NCBI RefSeq assembly: GCF_027533625.1 | Contig: NZ_JAQAGZ010000007.1 | Span: forward strand, 62,001-126,000 | DNA: 64,000 bases | Direction of reading: 5' to 3' | Source of the DNA: Paenibacillus gyeongsangnamensis | GTDB lineage: Bacteria; Bacillota; Bacilli; Paenibacillales; NBRC-103111 | In this document: positions 34,991 through 43,958 of the stretch, one piece after another | How positions within the stretch are numbered: the first letter of the stretch is position 1 | Layout of the letters: each line of letters starts with the position of its first letter | Notes under the pieces: generated by a model | What the model was told of the DNA's origin: nothing | What the model saw: only the letters and a program-made list of their open reading frames with translations | Database searches by the model: none | Made by a program: the position numbers and the translations under genes

Positions 34991-36544
34991 TTATCCACTA
35001 TACATCTCGCCAGGCGCTTTAAAAACCTCCATTGGACGCATCATTTCGTAATCTTCATGCTCCAACATGTGACAATGCCACACATAACGCCCGGTGAAAG
35101 GTCCGAATCGGGCTATAATGGATGTAACGTAACCGAAGGGGGTTCCAACCGTATCTTTAAATCCCCTCTCATAGGGATGGGGAGGAACGGGAGGTCCCGT
35201 GAATATAAGTTTTCCGGTTTTTTGAAAATGGGAAACATCGAAAGGCTGGCGGTCAAGAATTTGAAAATCAACCAAATGAAGATGGATGGGGTGCGGATCA
35301 TCGTCGATGATATTGATGATTCGCCAAATTTCAACCGTATCGACTTCCATTCTTTCGGATATTCGGTCCATCCACATTTTTCCGTCCAATAAATTCAAGG
35401 ACCGGCCATATTGATCCTTGATTCTGACAAGGGTTAAATATCTTGTTCTCTTTGCCATACTACTTTGAAGTCGTACGATGGGTCCCAAATAATAAGGCAG
35501 GGAGCTGGTATCCGTTCCTTTTAACGGAACGGTTACTCTGAATTGCATGACGTCCGTTGTTTCGGGGGATGCGCTCTTGGTGATATTTTTGAGAATCATG
35601 GTTTGACCATAATATTGGGAAAAGTCAATGATCAAATCTACGCGCTCGGCACTCATCAGTATAAATTCATTTAGTTTTACCGTTGTTTCAAGAAAGCCGC
35701 CATCCGTGCCGATTTGATAAAAAGGCTGATTGGAATCCATTTTTAATGTAAGGATTCGACTATTGGATGCGTTTAACATTCGAAATCGGTACTTTCTTGG
35801 TTCAACGTCCAGATATGGAAAAACTTTACCGTTTACCAGAATCGTATCCGCATCAAAAGGGGAGACAAGGGAAGGATGAGGAAGGCCGGCAACGTTCTGA
35901 TCCGGCTTGCTGGGGTAATAAAGCGACCCGTCCGGATTGAATGAGCGGTCTACAATGACAAGAGGGATTTCATATGTTCCATTCGGAAGATTAAGGGATT
36001 GTTCATGGTTGTCACGGATAAAATAACATCCCGCAAGACCCGCGTAGACGTTTAATCTTGTAATACCTACCGTATGGTCGTGGTACCATAACATGGTGGC
36101 CCGTTCCATATTTGGATACGCATAAATCTCCCGTTCAAACAAAGGTCCGGTTTGTTCAAAATTTCTCGTAAACCATGCTTCGGGGTAACCGTCACTATGG
36201 GCGGGCGTTCTCCCGCCGTGTAAATGTACAACGGTTCTACCCTCCGGAAGCGTTATTTCGGATCCGTGAATCGTTGTATCAACCGGCAGAAAGTGTTTAT
36301 TGGGAAGATTATTCATCCATTTAACAAACACGGTTTCATGCTTCATCACATCGAACGTAGGACCCGGAAAGGTTCCTTCATAACCCCATAAACGGGTTGG
36401 TCCGAGGTCCCTGTGCAGCTTCTGGGAAAATTCCTTCATGGTTACTTCGTAATATGAGCTATTATAACTCCGCTTCTTGGGAGATAACGTGTATGGAATA
36501 GGCAGTTCATCTACGAATTTTCGCAGCTTTATCTTTTCAGGCAT
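34991..36544 (-). CDS. cotA: CotA-like spore-coat multicopper oxidase (laccase)
   Basis: A 517-residue multicopper oxidase. The four copper-binding motifs are present in order: H-L-H-G-G, W-Y-H-D-H, H-P-I-H-L-H and the C-terminal W-H-C-H-M-L-E-H-E-D-Y-E-M-M with the type 1 copper Cys and the axial Met. There is no signal peptide, as expected for CotA, which is deposited on the spore coat and makes protective brown pigment. The frame extends to 36643; ATG 36544 (M-P-E-K-I) is preferred on length and a GGGAGG site, although the spacing (about 12) is long. It also resembles bilirubin oxidases. Confidence 0.92.
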   Translation of the reverse strand: MPEKIKLRKFVDELPIPYTLSPKKRSYNSSYYEVTMKEFSQKLHRDLGPTRLWGYEGTFPGPTFDVMKHETVFVKWMNNLPNKHFLPVDTTIHGSEITLPEGRTVVHLHGGRTPAHSDGYPEAWFTRNFEQTGPLFEREIYAYPNMERATMLWYHDHTVGITRLNVYAGLAGCYFIRDNHEQSLNLPNGTYEIPLVIVDRSFNPDGSLYYPSKPDQNVAGLPHPSLVSPFDADTILVNGKVFPYLDVEPRKYRFRMLNASNSRILTLKMDSNQPFYQIGTDGGFLETTVKLNEFILMSAERVDLIIDFSQYYGQTMILKNITKSASPETTDVMQFRVTVPLKGTDTSSLPYYLGPIVRLQSSMAKRTRYLTLVRIKDQYGRSLNLLDGKMWMDRISERMEVDTVEIWRIINIIDDDPHPIHLHLVDFQILDRQPFDVSHFQKTGKLIFTGPPVPPHPYERGFKDTVGTPFGYVTSIIARFGPFTGRYVWHCHMLEHEDYEMMRPMEVFKAPGEMYSG

Positions 36545-36676
36545 AAGGATGGAAATCCTCCCTGTTATTAGCTTCAGACGAGTAAGTTTATGATCGTAAC
36601 CTTGTTTATATGTTAATTGAATCGGCGAAAAAGAGCAGCTCATCTGCTCCGATAAGCTGCCCTCTTCGTACCAAGC

Positions 36677-37246
36677 TTAGTTGCCCGCGGTGCCGTTCAA
36701 AAACGACTCCGTCGTTCTCAGTTTCCCGATGCGCGGGAAAATATACTTGCACGTCGCGTCATGTTCTTCCTGACTCATCGCCGTCATGGCGTCCGTAATG
36801 AAGATTTGATTATAACCGAGCTGGAATGCTTCCCTTGCCGTCGTCTCCACCCCGATGTTCGTCGAAATGCCGCACAGAACAATCGTATCGATCCCCCTGC
36901 GGCGGAGCTGCAGATCGAGATCGGTTCCGAAAAAGGCACCCCACTGCCGTTTGGTTACGATATGATCGCGTGCGCCGACACCAAGCTCCGGCGCAAACTC
37001 CGACCAGTCTTCGGCGTAACCGCCTGACCGCGGTTCTTGATCCGTAGCCGGCTTGAGCGCATCCTTACCGTCCAGGAAGTCGACCTTCACGAACGAAATA
37101 AACCCGTTCCGCTTGCGGAATTGCTCGACCAGCTTCACCGTCTGCCCAACGATCTCTGGCCCTTTCGGCGACATGCCGACGATACCTTTTTGCAAATCGA
37201 TAATGACAAGAGCGGCTTTGCTGAAATCCAAATTCAATGCTTCCAT
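36677..37246 (-). CDS. Isochorismatase-family cysteine hydrolase
   Basis: A 189-residue cytoplasmic hydrolase. The catalytic triad is Asp in V-I-I-D-L-Q, Lys in T-K-R-Q-W-G-A-F and Cys in L-C-G-I-S-T-N-I-G-V-E-T-T-A-R. Members hydrolyse isochorismate, nicotinamide or other amides. The long upstream extension of the frame is low-complexity Cys/Arg-rich shadow; ATG 37246 follows TTGGAGG by six bases. It starts 22 bases after an AbrB-type membrane protein, in an operon with an Rrf2 regulator. The substrate is unknown. Confidence 0.9.
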   Translation of the reverse strand: MEALNLDFSKAALVIIDLQKGIVGMSPKGPEIVGQTVKLVEQFRKRNGFISFVKVDFLDGKDALKPATDQEPRSGGYAEDWSEFAPELGVGARDHIVTKRQWGAFFGTDLDLQLRRRGIDTIVLCGISTNIGVETTAREAFQLGYNQIFITDAMTAMSQEEHDATCKYIFPRIGKLRTTESFLNGTAGN

Positions 37247-37268
37247 GATAACCTCCAAGTATAGTGGA

Positions 37269-38378
37269 TTAGGCGACACCGTGCCGCTTCTTGTTGCCCG
37301 GCCGGATGCGAAGGACCGTCCGCAGCAGCGGCGGCACGACAAACAAAATAAAGAACATGCGGAACAATTGGTACCCGGCCACGATCGACAGGTCCGCATG
37401 AATCTCATGGGCGATAATGCCCATTTGATCCATGCCGCCCGGCGCGAGGCTGAGCAGTCCCGTCGCCTCGGAAACCGGCTGCAGGACGGACAGCAGCAGG
37501 GCCATGCCAAGTGCGCCCGCGATAAGCAGCAGGCTGCTTCCAATCGCAAGAGACAGGGTACGGACCTTGTTAGGCAGTTGCCCCGGCCGCAGCATCAAAC
37601 CGACATAAGTGCCGATCATCAGCTGAGCGATGTCGGTAATGACGCCAGGCAGCGCCGGTCCGTGAAGTCCCGTCAGCTGCAGCAGCGCCGTCCCTATGGC
37701 CGGCCCCAGCATATAGGCGGTCGGCAGCTTAATCCGGTTGCCGACGACAGCGCATGCGATACTCGCGATGGCGAAGATCGGCAGGTTAGGGAACAACCCG
37801 CTCCAGCCCGCTGTATCTACGGCTGCCCCGGCGGCTCCGGCTGCCGCCGGATCCTTCAGCTGTCCCAGAATGGGACTGAATACGATCAGCGGCACGCAGA
37901 TAATGATCATCATCAGGCGCGTGACCTGCGTGAACGTGACCGCCGTGATGTTAATGCCTTCCGTCTCCTCCGCAAGAATGATCACCTGCGTCAACCCGCC
38001 CGGTATACTGCCCATCAGCGCCGTTTTGTACCCCATCCCTGAAAACTTCGAAACGACATAGGCAATGCCGGCGCAATACGCCAGCAGCAGCACCGCCATT
38101 AGCAGCATGTAAGGCAGCTGATGCGTCATTTCCTTCAGCGCCGCCGCGGACAGCGAAAGCCCTATCGTATAACCGACGATGATCAAGGCCGTATTGCGAA
38201 ACTGGGACGGCCATACGAAGCGGTCTTCGACCAGGTTGTTGCCGATCAGCGTTGCGATCATAGGGCCAAGCAGCCATGGTACCGGTATATGAATCAGCTT
38301 GAACAGAAGCCCGCCGACGATCGCTATGACAAGCGTCAGCGCTACGGCACCGATTCTTATTGGCTTGTGGTTACTCAC
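37269..38378 (-). CDS. AbrB-type membrane protein (putative transporter, duplicated repeat)
   Basis: A 369-residue polytopic membrane protein of the AbrB/Gneg_AbrB_dup family (often mislabelled ammonia monooxygenase or regulator). It has about ten hydrophobic helices in two homologous halves; the motifs P-W-L-L-G-P-M and T-A-Y-M-L-G-P-A mark equivalent points of the two halves, and S-I-P-G-G-L-T-Q and A-P-G-G-M-D-Q mark another pair. GTG 38378 follows GAGGGG and is preferred over the longer frame. It lies between an Rrf2 gene and an isochorismatase gene, probably transporting the hydrolase's substrate or product. Confidence 0.85.
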   Translation of the reverse strand: MSNHKPIRIGAVALTLVIAIVGGLLFKLIHIPVPWLLGPMIATLIGNNLVEDRFVWPSQFRNTALIIVGYTIGLSLSAAALKEMTHQLPYMLLMAVLLLAYCAGIAYVVSKFSGMGYKTALMGSIPGGLTQVIILAEETEGINITAVTFTQVTRLMMIIICVPLIVFSPILGQLKDPAAAGAAGAAVDTAGWSGLFPNLPIFAIASIACAVVGNRIKLPTAYMLGPAIGTALLQLTGLHGPALPGVITDIAQLMIGTYVGLMLRPGQLPNKVRTLSLAIGSSLLLIAGALGMALLLSVLQPVSEATGLLSLAPGGMDQMGIIAHEIHADLSIVAGYQLFRMFFILFVVPPLLRTVLRIRPGNKKRHGVA

Positions 38379-38472
38379 TTTGTTCCCCTCGCTTTCCCTA
38401 AAGTTTGCCCGTATTGAGCCGATTCCAACGAATAAAATGAGCAATAATGTGCACATTTTAGCTGAAAAAAAT

Positions 38473-38877
38473 TTATCGTTCTATAAAGTCAGCCACGGTG
38501 TAATTCCCGAGAACCTTCGTAACCTGCATATTGATTTCGGTCATGATCTTCTGAAACGACTCGTTCACCTTGAGCCCAAAGCCATGATTGCCGGTCGTAT
38601 CCAGCATCCGATCCCATTGCGGCTGCTCCTCGTGCAGGGACGTATAAACTTCGAATAATGTAATTTCTTCGGGCGAACGGGTCAGCTCATACCCGCCCGA
38701 GCGGCCCTGCCTCACCTCGATAATACCGGCATCGCCGAGCTGCGCCAATATTTTACGAAGCGACGTAGGCTCGCATTGAATTTGCTCCGAAATTTCCGCG
38801 CTGGTGCACAGATCGTCATTCGTCGCAAGCACGATCAGCGCTTGAAGCCCCAATCCAAACCGTTTCAATTGAGCCAT
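38473..38877 (-). CDS. Rrf2-family transcriptional regulator
   Basis: A 134-residue winged-helix regulator of the Rrf2 family (residues 1-85: S-A-E-I-S-E-Q-I then R-G-R-S-G-G-Y-E-L). The three-cysteine cluster used by IscR/NsrR to bind an iron-sulfur cluster is absent; the only cysteines are Cys24 and Cys35 in the DNA-binding half, so it may sense through a thiol switch or another ligand. It is first in the operon with the AbrB-type protein and the isochorismatase, and is divergent from a membrane carrier gene at 39.1 kb. Confidence 0.9.
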   Translation of the reverse strand: MAQLKRFGLGLQALIVLATNDDLCTSAEISEQIQCEPTSLRKILAQLGDAGIIEVRQGRSGGYELTRSPEEITLFEVYTSLHEEQPQWDRMLDTTGNHGFGLKVNESFQKIMTEINMQVTKVLGNYTVADFIER

Positions 38878-39080
38878 TGGTTATCACAAACGCCTTTCTG
38901 CATCGCTTACTGTGCTGATTTTAGCACATATTATCCCTATACACAACCCATGCAGCCAAATAGGCAGCTGCCAGTCTAATGACCTTTAACAAGAAATGCG
39001 CATAATCTTCAAATTGGACAAGAAAAGCAGCGAAATTGTCGATCAATCCTGTAATATAAATGGAAGGTCCCCGCCATCGC

Positions 39081-40472
39081 ATGAAGAGAAAGCAGGAAAG
39101 GACGTTTGACAAAGTGACTCACAAACTGATAAGTACATCAAGACCGTATCTTTATACGCTGCTGGTTGCGGCATTTGTGTTATATACCTTGACAGGCTGG
39201 AGGGTCCTGCTTGCCTCTGAAGGGACGATCGCCATCTTATGTCTCATGGTCTCGCTGTCCTCTGCCAGAAGAATGTTTCAGATTGCCGGTATTTTGTTTA
39301 TTGCGGCGGGAATCGCTTGCGTGATCTGGGGGGACGTCCCCTTGCTCGATCTTCCGTATCTATTTACATCGAATGTCATGCTGATTTCCCTGTTATATAT
39401 GCTTCCGTTTGTGAACCATATTATCCGGATCGGGGGATATGACCGGAACCTGAGCCGCTGGCTGAATGTAGAATCGGGCCACATGGGGCAGCTTTATGTG
39501 CGATCGCTTATAGTAAGCTATTTATTAAGCCTGTTTCTGTTCTTTGCCGCCTTGCCTTTGCTTCACCGGGTGCTGGGCAAGCATTTCCAAGGAAAGGATC
39601 CCATGCTGGCGAACCGGTTCAAAAGCATGTCGATCCTCCGGGGGTTCGGAACGGTTGCGGTGTGGAGCCCGGTGGAGCCGCTGGTAGCAACCGCGGTAGT
39701 CATCACCGGAATCTCTTATACCTCTTTGTTTCCCTGGCTGTTTGGACTGTCGCTGCTGCTGCTTGCCGTCGGCTCGGCCTGGGGGTGGGGGTTTCGCAGC
39801 ATAGCGATGGAGCCTGCGGGGGAGAACCATGCGGGGCCGCCCTCCTGGTCTAAAACAGGCGTCTTTTTGCTGGCTTTAATGCTGCTCATCCTTTCAGCCT
39901 ACGGTCTTCAGCGGGTGTTGTCCTGTTCTTTCTTCACTGCTATGATGTTTGTACTGCTCCCCTTCTCGGCGGTTTGGGCTCTGCTGCTGGGGCAGTTTAA
40001 CCGATTTGTACTCGTGAGCCGCAAGCAGTGGAGGGTAAGCACCGATGGACTCCGCCACCTGCTTGTGCTGTTTCTGTCCTTCGGCTTCTTCAACAGCGCA
40101 GTCGCCAAAACCTCGTTATTTCAAATGCTGGAAGGGCCGGTTCTTTGGATTGCGCATACGCCGCTGCTCTTGTTTTGTTTTATTTTCGCCGTATTTTTAA
40201 TACTGCCTGTCCTTGGCATTCATCCGTTAGTCGTGATGAGCTTATTCGGGATCCTCCTACAGCCTGTTCTGGGTACGCTGAATCCGGTCAGCCTGGCTAT
40301 CGTCCTGATCACATGCGCGCTCAATTCGAGCTTTATGGGTACCTTCAACTCAACCGTCACCATCTTAAGCGGGCTGCTTCATATGAATCCTTACCGGATC
40401 ACGCGATGGAATCTGGGGTTTGCCTTTATTTTTGGAGGTATCGGGATTGCCGTCGGCTTATGGCTTCTATAG
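39081..40472 (+). CDS. Polytopic membrane protein, probable organic-anion carrier
   Basis: A 463-residue integral membrane protein with about 11-12 hydrophobic segments. I do not recognise the family with certainty. The two-half layout, the internal V-W-S-P-V-E-P-L and H-P-L-V-V-M-S-L motifs, and the helix-breaking N-S-S-F-M-G-T-F-N-S motif near the end resemble carriers of the ion transporter superfamily (citrate/dicarboxylate type). ATG 39081 is chosen over 39060 because GGAAGG lies before it. The racemase-like gene starts 39 bases downstream, so the two probably handle one substrate, for example an amino or hydroxy acid. Confidence 0.7.
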   Translation: MKRKQERTFDKVTHKLISTSRPYLYTLLVAAFVLYTLTGWRVLLASEGTIAILCLMVSLSSARRMFQIAGILFIAAGIACVIWGDVPLLDLPYLFTSNVMLISLLYMLPFVNHIIRIGGYDRNLSRWLNVESGHMGQLYVRSLIVSYLLSLFLFFAALPLLHRVLGKHFQGKDPMLANRFKSMSILRGFGTVAVWSPVEPLVATAVVITGISYTSLFPWLFGLSLLLLAVGSAWGWGFRSIAMEPAGENHAGPPSWSKTGVFLLALMLLILSAYGLQRVLSCSFFTAMMFVLLPFSAVWALLLGQFNRFVLVSRKQWRVSTDGLRHLLVLFLSFGFFNSAVAKTSLFQMLEGPVLWIAHTPLLLFCFIFAVFLILPVLGIHPLVVMSLFGILLQPVLGTLNPVSLAIVLITCALNSSFMGTFNSTVTILSGLLHMNPYRITRWNLGFAFIFGGIGIAVGLWLL

Positions 40473-40511
40473 ATCCTGCTTCACAAAAATCCTATCTGGA
40501 GGTTCGTCCAT

Positions 40512-41186
40512 TTGAAAAAAATCGGTTGTCTTCATGCGCATCATTCAAATATCGAACATATTGAAGAGGCTCTGCGTCCCTATGATGTGGAATTGGTGCA
40601 TTTTGTAGACCCCGGCCTTGATCGGAGGAAGCTGGACGCTGATTTCAACGACGAAATGGCGGAAAAGAAAGTGAAAGAAACGCTCGATTGGATTGCCGGA
40701 TGCCGCGTTGACGCAATTATGATAACCTGCACCTTCTTTACCGCAGTTTATCGGGAAGAACTGCATCCATGTCCGGTTCCCGTCATCAAAATCGATGTTC
40801 CTTTGTTCCAAGACATTGTCTTGAGGAATGAACCGAGTCTGCTCGTCTTTACGAATCCGAACACCGTTAAAGGCACGTTGGAACAATTCAATGCATTTTC
40901 CAAAAGGGCGGGGACGGACATTCCAGTGGAAACCAGACTGCTGGATCATACGTTTGAGCTGATCATGCAAGGGAAGAAGGAACAATATATCGCTTTAGTC
41001 ACTGAGGGATTATTGCAAATCGCTGCCGAGAATCCGGATAAGCTGGTAGCTGCCGCCCAATTATCGATGGTACCGGCGGCACGGCAGGCCGGGAAAATCA
41101 TGGAACGATGGATAGGAAATCCACTGGATTCTTTAATCCGCTTTATGGAAGAAACATTGTCGCTGCAACGAAAATCCGAAAAGTAA
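40512..41186 (+). CDS. Asp/Glu racemase-superfamily protein
   Basis: A 224-residue protein resembling the aspartate/glutamate/hydantoin racemase superfamily. The first catalytic cysteine is in I-T-C-T-F (Cys73). The region where the second catalytic cysteine normally lies reads A-A-Q-L-S-M-V-P-A-A and has no cysteine, so two-base racemisation is unlikely; a decarboxylase, isomerase or regulatory role is possible. The TTG start follows CTGGAGG. It is in an apparent operon with the carrier upstream. Confidence 0.75.
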   Translation: MKKIGCLHAHHSNIEHIEEALRPYDVELVHFVDPGLDRRKLDADFNDEMAEKKVKETLDWIAGCRVDAIMITCTFFTAVYREELHPCPVPVIKIDVPLFQDIVLRNEPSLLVFTNPNTVKGTLEQFNAFSKRAGTDIPVETRLLDHTFELIMQGKKEQYIALVTEGLLQIAAENPDKLVAAAQLSMVPAARQAGKIMERWIGNPLDSLIRFMEETLSLQRKSEK

Positions 41187-41371
41187 GGACCGTATGGAAG
41201 ACACGGGAAGGCTGATGCGGTTGCAGGTCATTTTATATACTAGCCTCTAGCGGGCGTATGGAAGCTGCTGAATGACACTCGGGTAAATTCGCACAAATTC
41301 ATATATGCGTCCAAACCATGTGCAGCAATAACTCATACAATGCAGAAGAACATGGGGAGGAGGATGTCACT

Positions 41372-41500
41372 ATGGGATTTGTAGGAGGCGTAGGAGGCGT
41401 AGGAGGCGGTTTTAGCTGTGCCGGTTTGTTTACGACGACAGCTGTAATTCTCGTACTTTTCATTCTGTTGGTTATTGTTTCTCGTACAATCGGTATTTAA
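41372..41500 (+). CDS. YjcZ-family small sporulation protein
   Basis: A 42-residue peptide starting M-G-F-V-G-G-V-G-G-V-G-G-G-F and ending in a single hydrophobic helix with I-L-L-V-I-V. This Gly-rich head and one-helix tail is the pattern of the YjcZ family of Bacillales sporulation proteins. ATG 41372 has GGAGGAGG eight bases upstream; the longer frame from 41318 is not expected. It is followed by its own terminator. Function is unknown; it is probably made in the forespore or mother cell and membrane-embedded. Confidence 0.85.
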   Translation: MGFVGGVGGVGGGFSCAGLFTTTAVILVLFILLVIVSRTIGI

Positions 41501-41512
41501 TTTCCTTCACCG

Positions 41513-41545
41513 ACGCCCGACTGCTAATGCAGCTCGGGTGTTTTT
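41513..41545 (+). terminator. Terminator of the YjcZ-family gene
   Basis: ACGCCCGA / TCGGGTGT outer arms with an inner TGC/GCA pair, then TTTTT, 12 bases after the stop. Confidence 0.8.
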
Positions 41546-41622
41546 ATATGAACGTCACTTTAAACACATTCGTGAGATCGAATGGTCCGGTCGGCGAACC
41601 TTAGTTTCTTGCCATCCGACGC

Positions 41623-41658
41623 TAAAAAGGAGGCTTAGGCTTATGCTTAAGTCTCCTT
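41623..41658 (-). terminator. Terminator of the ArsB-like transporter gene
   Basis: Read on the minus strand: AAGGAGACTTAAG, a seven-base loop, CTAAGCCTCCTT, then TTTAGC. It lies about 60 bases beyond the stop at 41719. Confidence 0.75.
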
Positions 41659-41718
41659 GATATGAAATGTCGTTTTTTTACTTATCATGGTCAACCTCCC
41701 ATCGCTGCTGCAGGAAAA

Positions 41719-43077
41719 TTAAAAGATCCATTGAACCCAATAAGCCAGAAGGATTAGCGTGAAGATTACGGTAAGCGGAATGACGGTGGAAGTTACCTTC
41801 AAGTATTGGCCCCAGCTGATCTTGACTTTGCCTTTCTTAAGAATATGCATCCACATTAAAGTTGCCAATGTTCCGATCGGTAAGAGCAGGGAACCGACAT
41901 CGCTGCCGATGACGCTGGCCAGATAAGAAATTTTCAATGTAAGGGGATCCAGGCCCATGTTCGTTAAGGTCAAGGTTCCGACCATCAAAGCCGGGTGGTT
42001 GTTGAAGAGATTCGATAGGATGGACAAAAGAATTCCCATCATGATACTCGCATGAAGCAAGCTTCCGGAAACAATCGGCTGCATGAAATGGATAAGCCAC
42101 TCCGTTAATCCGATATTATGCAATCCGTAAATGATCACATACATGCTGAAGGCGAACACGAGGATGTACCATGGCGTTTTTTTTATCATATCGGCAGGAG
42201 ATATCTTCAAATAAAACCAGCGCCATGTAAGCAGGAAGATGGAACCGAGCACAGCCATCAAGGGAACCGGGAAGTGGATATAGGAAGCGACAAAGAGACT
42301 GATTCGCACGCAGAAGACAAAGATCACTACGTTGCGCATGAATTTTGTCTGCTTCTCTCTAGGGATGAGCGGTGCTTCATTATCTTTTAAAGGGTGATGG
42401 CCCGGTGCGGAAGTATAATTCCAAGCTCCTTTTTTGATGGGGGGCAGTTTACGGGGCAAGGTTTTATAAAAAGTGGCGAACAGCAGGACCGATAGGAAAG
42501 CAAGCCCCAACGAGGCAGGGATGAACATCATCGCCGTGTGCATGTATAGGTCCATATGGACAATTTTTAAGGCTATCAAATTGACGATGTTGCTTACTCC
42601 GATCGGTGCGCTGGAGGCGGTTGCGATTAAGGCGCCGGATAACAAATAGGGGATTTTTTGATGGTTTTTGAGTCCCAAGCTATGGAGCAGCATTAACAGG
42701 ATCGGCGTCGTAATCAAGATGCTGCCGTCGTTGTTAACGAAAAGCGTCATGAGAAAACAAAACAGGTTCGTGAACCAGAATAAGCGGATGCCCGAGCCTT
42801 TGGCTCTAATCAGCAGCCCTTCGGCAGCCCATTTGAAAAACCCGAAGCTTTCCAGTACGATCGCCATGACGATTGTCGCTATGATCGTCACGGCGGCTCC
42901 TCCGATCGTCTCGGCTATAACGCCCAAATCGGTTAGCGAGACGCTGCCGCTTAGGAGAACGACCATCGCGCCGATCGTTGCAGGTATGGCCTCATTCACA
43001 TGAGGACGCCAGAATATAAAGGAAATGGTGCATAAGAAGGTTAAAATGGTAACCGGTACCGTTAATTCATGCATCAT
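41719..43077 (-). CDS. ArsB/NhaD-type membrane transporter
   Basis: A 452-residue inner-membrane carrier with about 11 transmembrane segments, of the ArsB/NhaD branch of the ion transporter superfamily. Typical motifs are F-V-N-N-D-G-S-I-L-I-T-T-P, S-S-A-P-I-G-V-S-N-I-V-N and, in the second half, F-N-N-H-P-A-L-M-V-G-T. Members export arsenite/antimonite with proton coupling or exchange Na+/H+. No arsR or arsC lies beside it (the ArsR-type gene at 44.5 kb lacks obvious metal cysteines), so arsenite export is only one option. A possible 13-codon leader peptide lies just upstream. Confidence 0.85.
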   Translation of the reverse strand: MMHELTVPVTILTFLCTISFIFWRPHVNEAIPATIGAMVVLLSGSVSLTDLGVIAETIGGAAVTIIATIVMAIVLESFGFFKWAAEGLLIRAKGSGIRLFWFTNLFCFLMTLFVNNDGSILITTPILLMLLHSLGLKNHQKIPYLLSGALIATASSAPIGVSNIVNLIALKIVHMDLYMHTAMMFIPASLGLAFLSVLLFATFYKTLPRKLPPIKKGAWNYTSAPGHHPLKDNEAPLIPREKQTKFMRNVVIFVFCVRISLFVASYIHFPVPLMAVLGSIFLLTWRWFYLKISPADMIKKTPWYILVFAFSMYVIIYGLHNIGLTEWLIHFMQPIVSGSLLHASIMMGILLSILSNLFNNHPALMVGTLTLTNMGLDPLTLKISYLASVIGSDVGSLLLPIGTLATLMWMHILKKGKVKISWGQYLKVTSTVIPLTVIFTLILLAYWVQWIF

Positions 43078-43500
43078 ATGATCCAGCCTCTCTTCTATTC
43101 AATATAGAAGCTTATCTTTGTCTGGGAAACCTATATATTCTCTTGAAATCCATGGGGTTTGTCCCTCCTTTGAATTGGTCTAACCGGTTATTTAGATGGT
43201 ACATAATATGATACGTAGCGGAGGCAACGCTCGTACTAAACGCCTCCCCAATTCTAGTATTTTCAACTAATAGATACGGTTGATGTCTTGCTCCCAATGA
43301 CGGTTTGATCTGGGATTCCTGTCTATCAAGGTCATCCGTACCGGAAAAACAACGATACCTAGTCAAAAAAAGGAGCTGCCGGCAACAATCCGACAACTCC
43401 TGCGTCAGTGCATTGATCTATGTATGGGGATATCAAATTTTGAGGGGCCCAGGCTGCCGGTTTCGACCGGCAGCCTTGCTGCGCTGGCGAGGAGTTCGAC
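43078..43500. other. 423-base gap: possible leader ORF, hairpin, no confident gene
   Basis: On the minus strand AAAGGAGGG precedes ATG 43153 and a 13-codon reading frame ending at 43112, 34 bases before the transporter start. A longer minus-strand frame (43112-43396, TTG start without a proper ribosome site) covers the same stretch and contains Y-L-L-V-E-N-T-R-I-G-E-A-F-S; it may be a real small gene but is not recognised. A perfect 11-bp hairpin, AGGCTGCCGGT / ACCGGCAGCCT with a TTCG loop, lies at 43451-43476 beyond the coat-like gene and may end its transcript. Confidence 0.45.
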
Positions 43501-43704
43501 TTATTTTGTCTTAGACCGGTATTCCTCCACCATGTAGCCACCGTGGACGTGCATACCATAAGGCATATGGTGGTGATGGAAATGAGGGTACACGTGATGG
43601 TGATGCAAATGCATGTGATAAGGATAGGTCGGATAATACTGCATTGGATATTGAGGATAGGACTGCGGTGAGTATGGGTATTGACTATAAGGATTATACG
43701 CCAT
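43501..43704 (-). CDS. Tyr/Pro/His-rich small protein, probable spore-coat component
   Basis: A 67-residue protein of very biased composition: a Tyr/Pro/Gln/Ser first half (repeats like Y-P-Q-Y-P) and a His-rich second half with clusters H-L-H-H-H-H and H-F-H-H-H-H. It has no hydrophobic segment and a strong ribosome site (GGGAGG). The composition is like tyrosine-rich coat or crust proteins that are cross-linked or bind metal on the spore surface. The function is inferred from composition only; no family is recognised. ATG 43704 is preferred over the frame start at 43719. Confidence 0.7.
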   Translation of the reverse strand: MAYNPYSQYPYSPQSYPQYPMQYYPTYPYHMHLHHHHVYPHFHHHHMPYGMHVHGGYMVEEYRSKTK

Positions 43705-43958
43705 TCGGATACCTCCCAAGTTTTTACTTAATAAACGATAACAATGTATGCTCTTGGAAGAACACGGGATGCTTGCCCCTATAGAATTGGGCTCAAATTA
43801 GGCGATTACTGGGGGAATCGGGTTTGGAAGGCCAAAGAAAAAGAGCATTTTGAAGACCGGAGCGGTCGCTCAAAATGCTCTATATTGATCATCATGGACA
43901 TCCTATAGGGTAATTTCCTCCGTGAAGCGTCGGCGAGCGGAGAGGCTCTTCCGTCTGC

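Noticed and set aside
37247..37549. N-terminal extension of the isochorismatase frame
   Set aside because: Cys/Arg-rich and overlapping the AbrB-type gene; a strong ribosome site supports the start at 37246.
37053..38042. Plus-strand open frame of 329 codons
   Set aside because: It is antisense to the AbrB-type membrane protein, with Gln/Arg-rich low-complexity translation typical of the opposite strand of a membrane-protein gene.
43112..43396. Minus-strand 94-codon frame upstream of the ArsB-like gene
   Set aside because: TTG start directly against the putative ribosome site and no recognised family; kept only as a possibility in the description of the gap.
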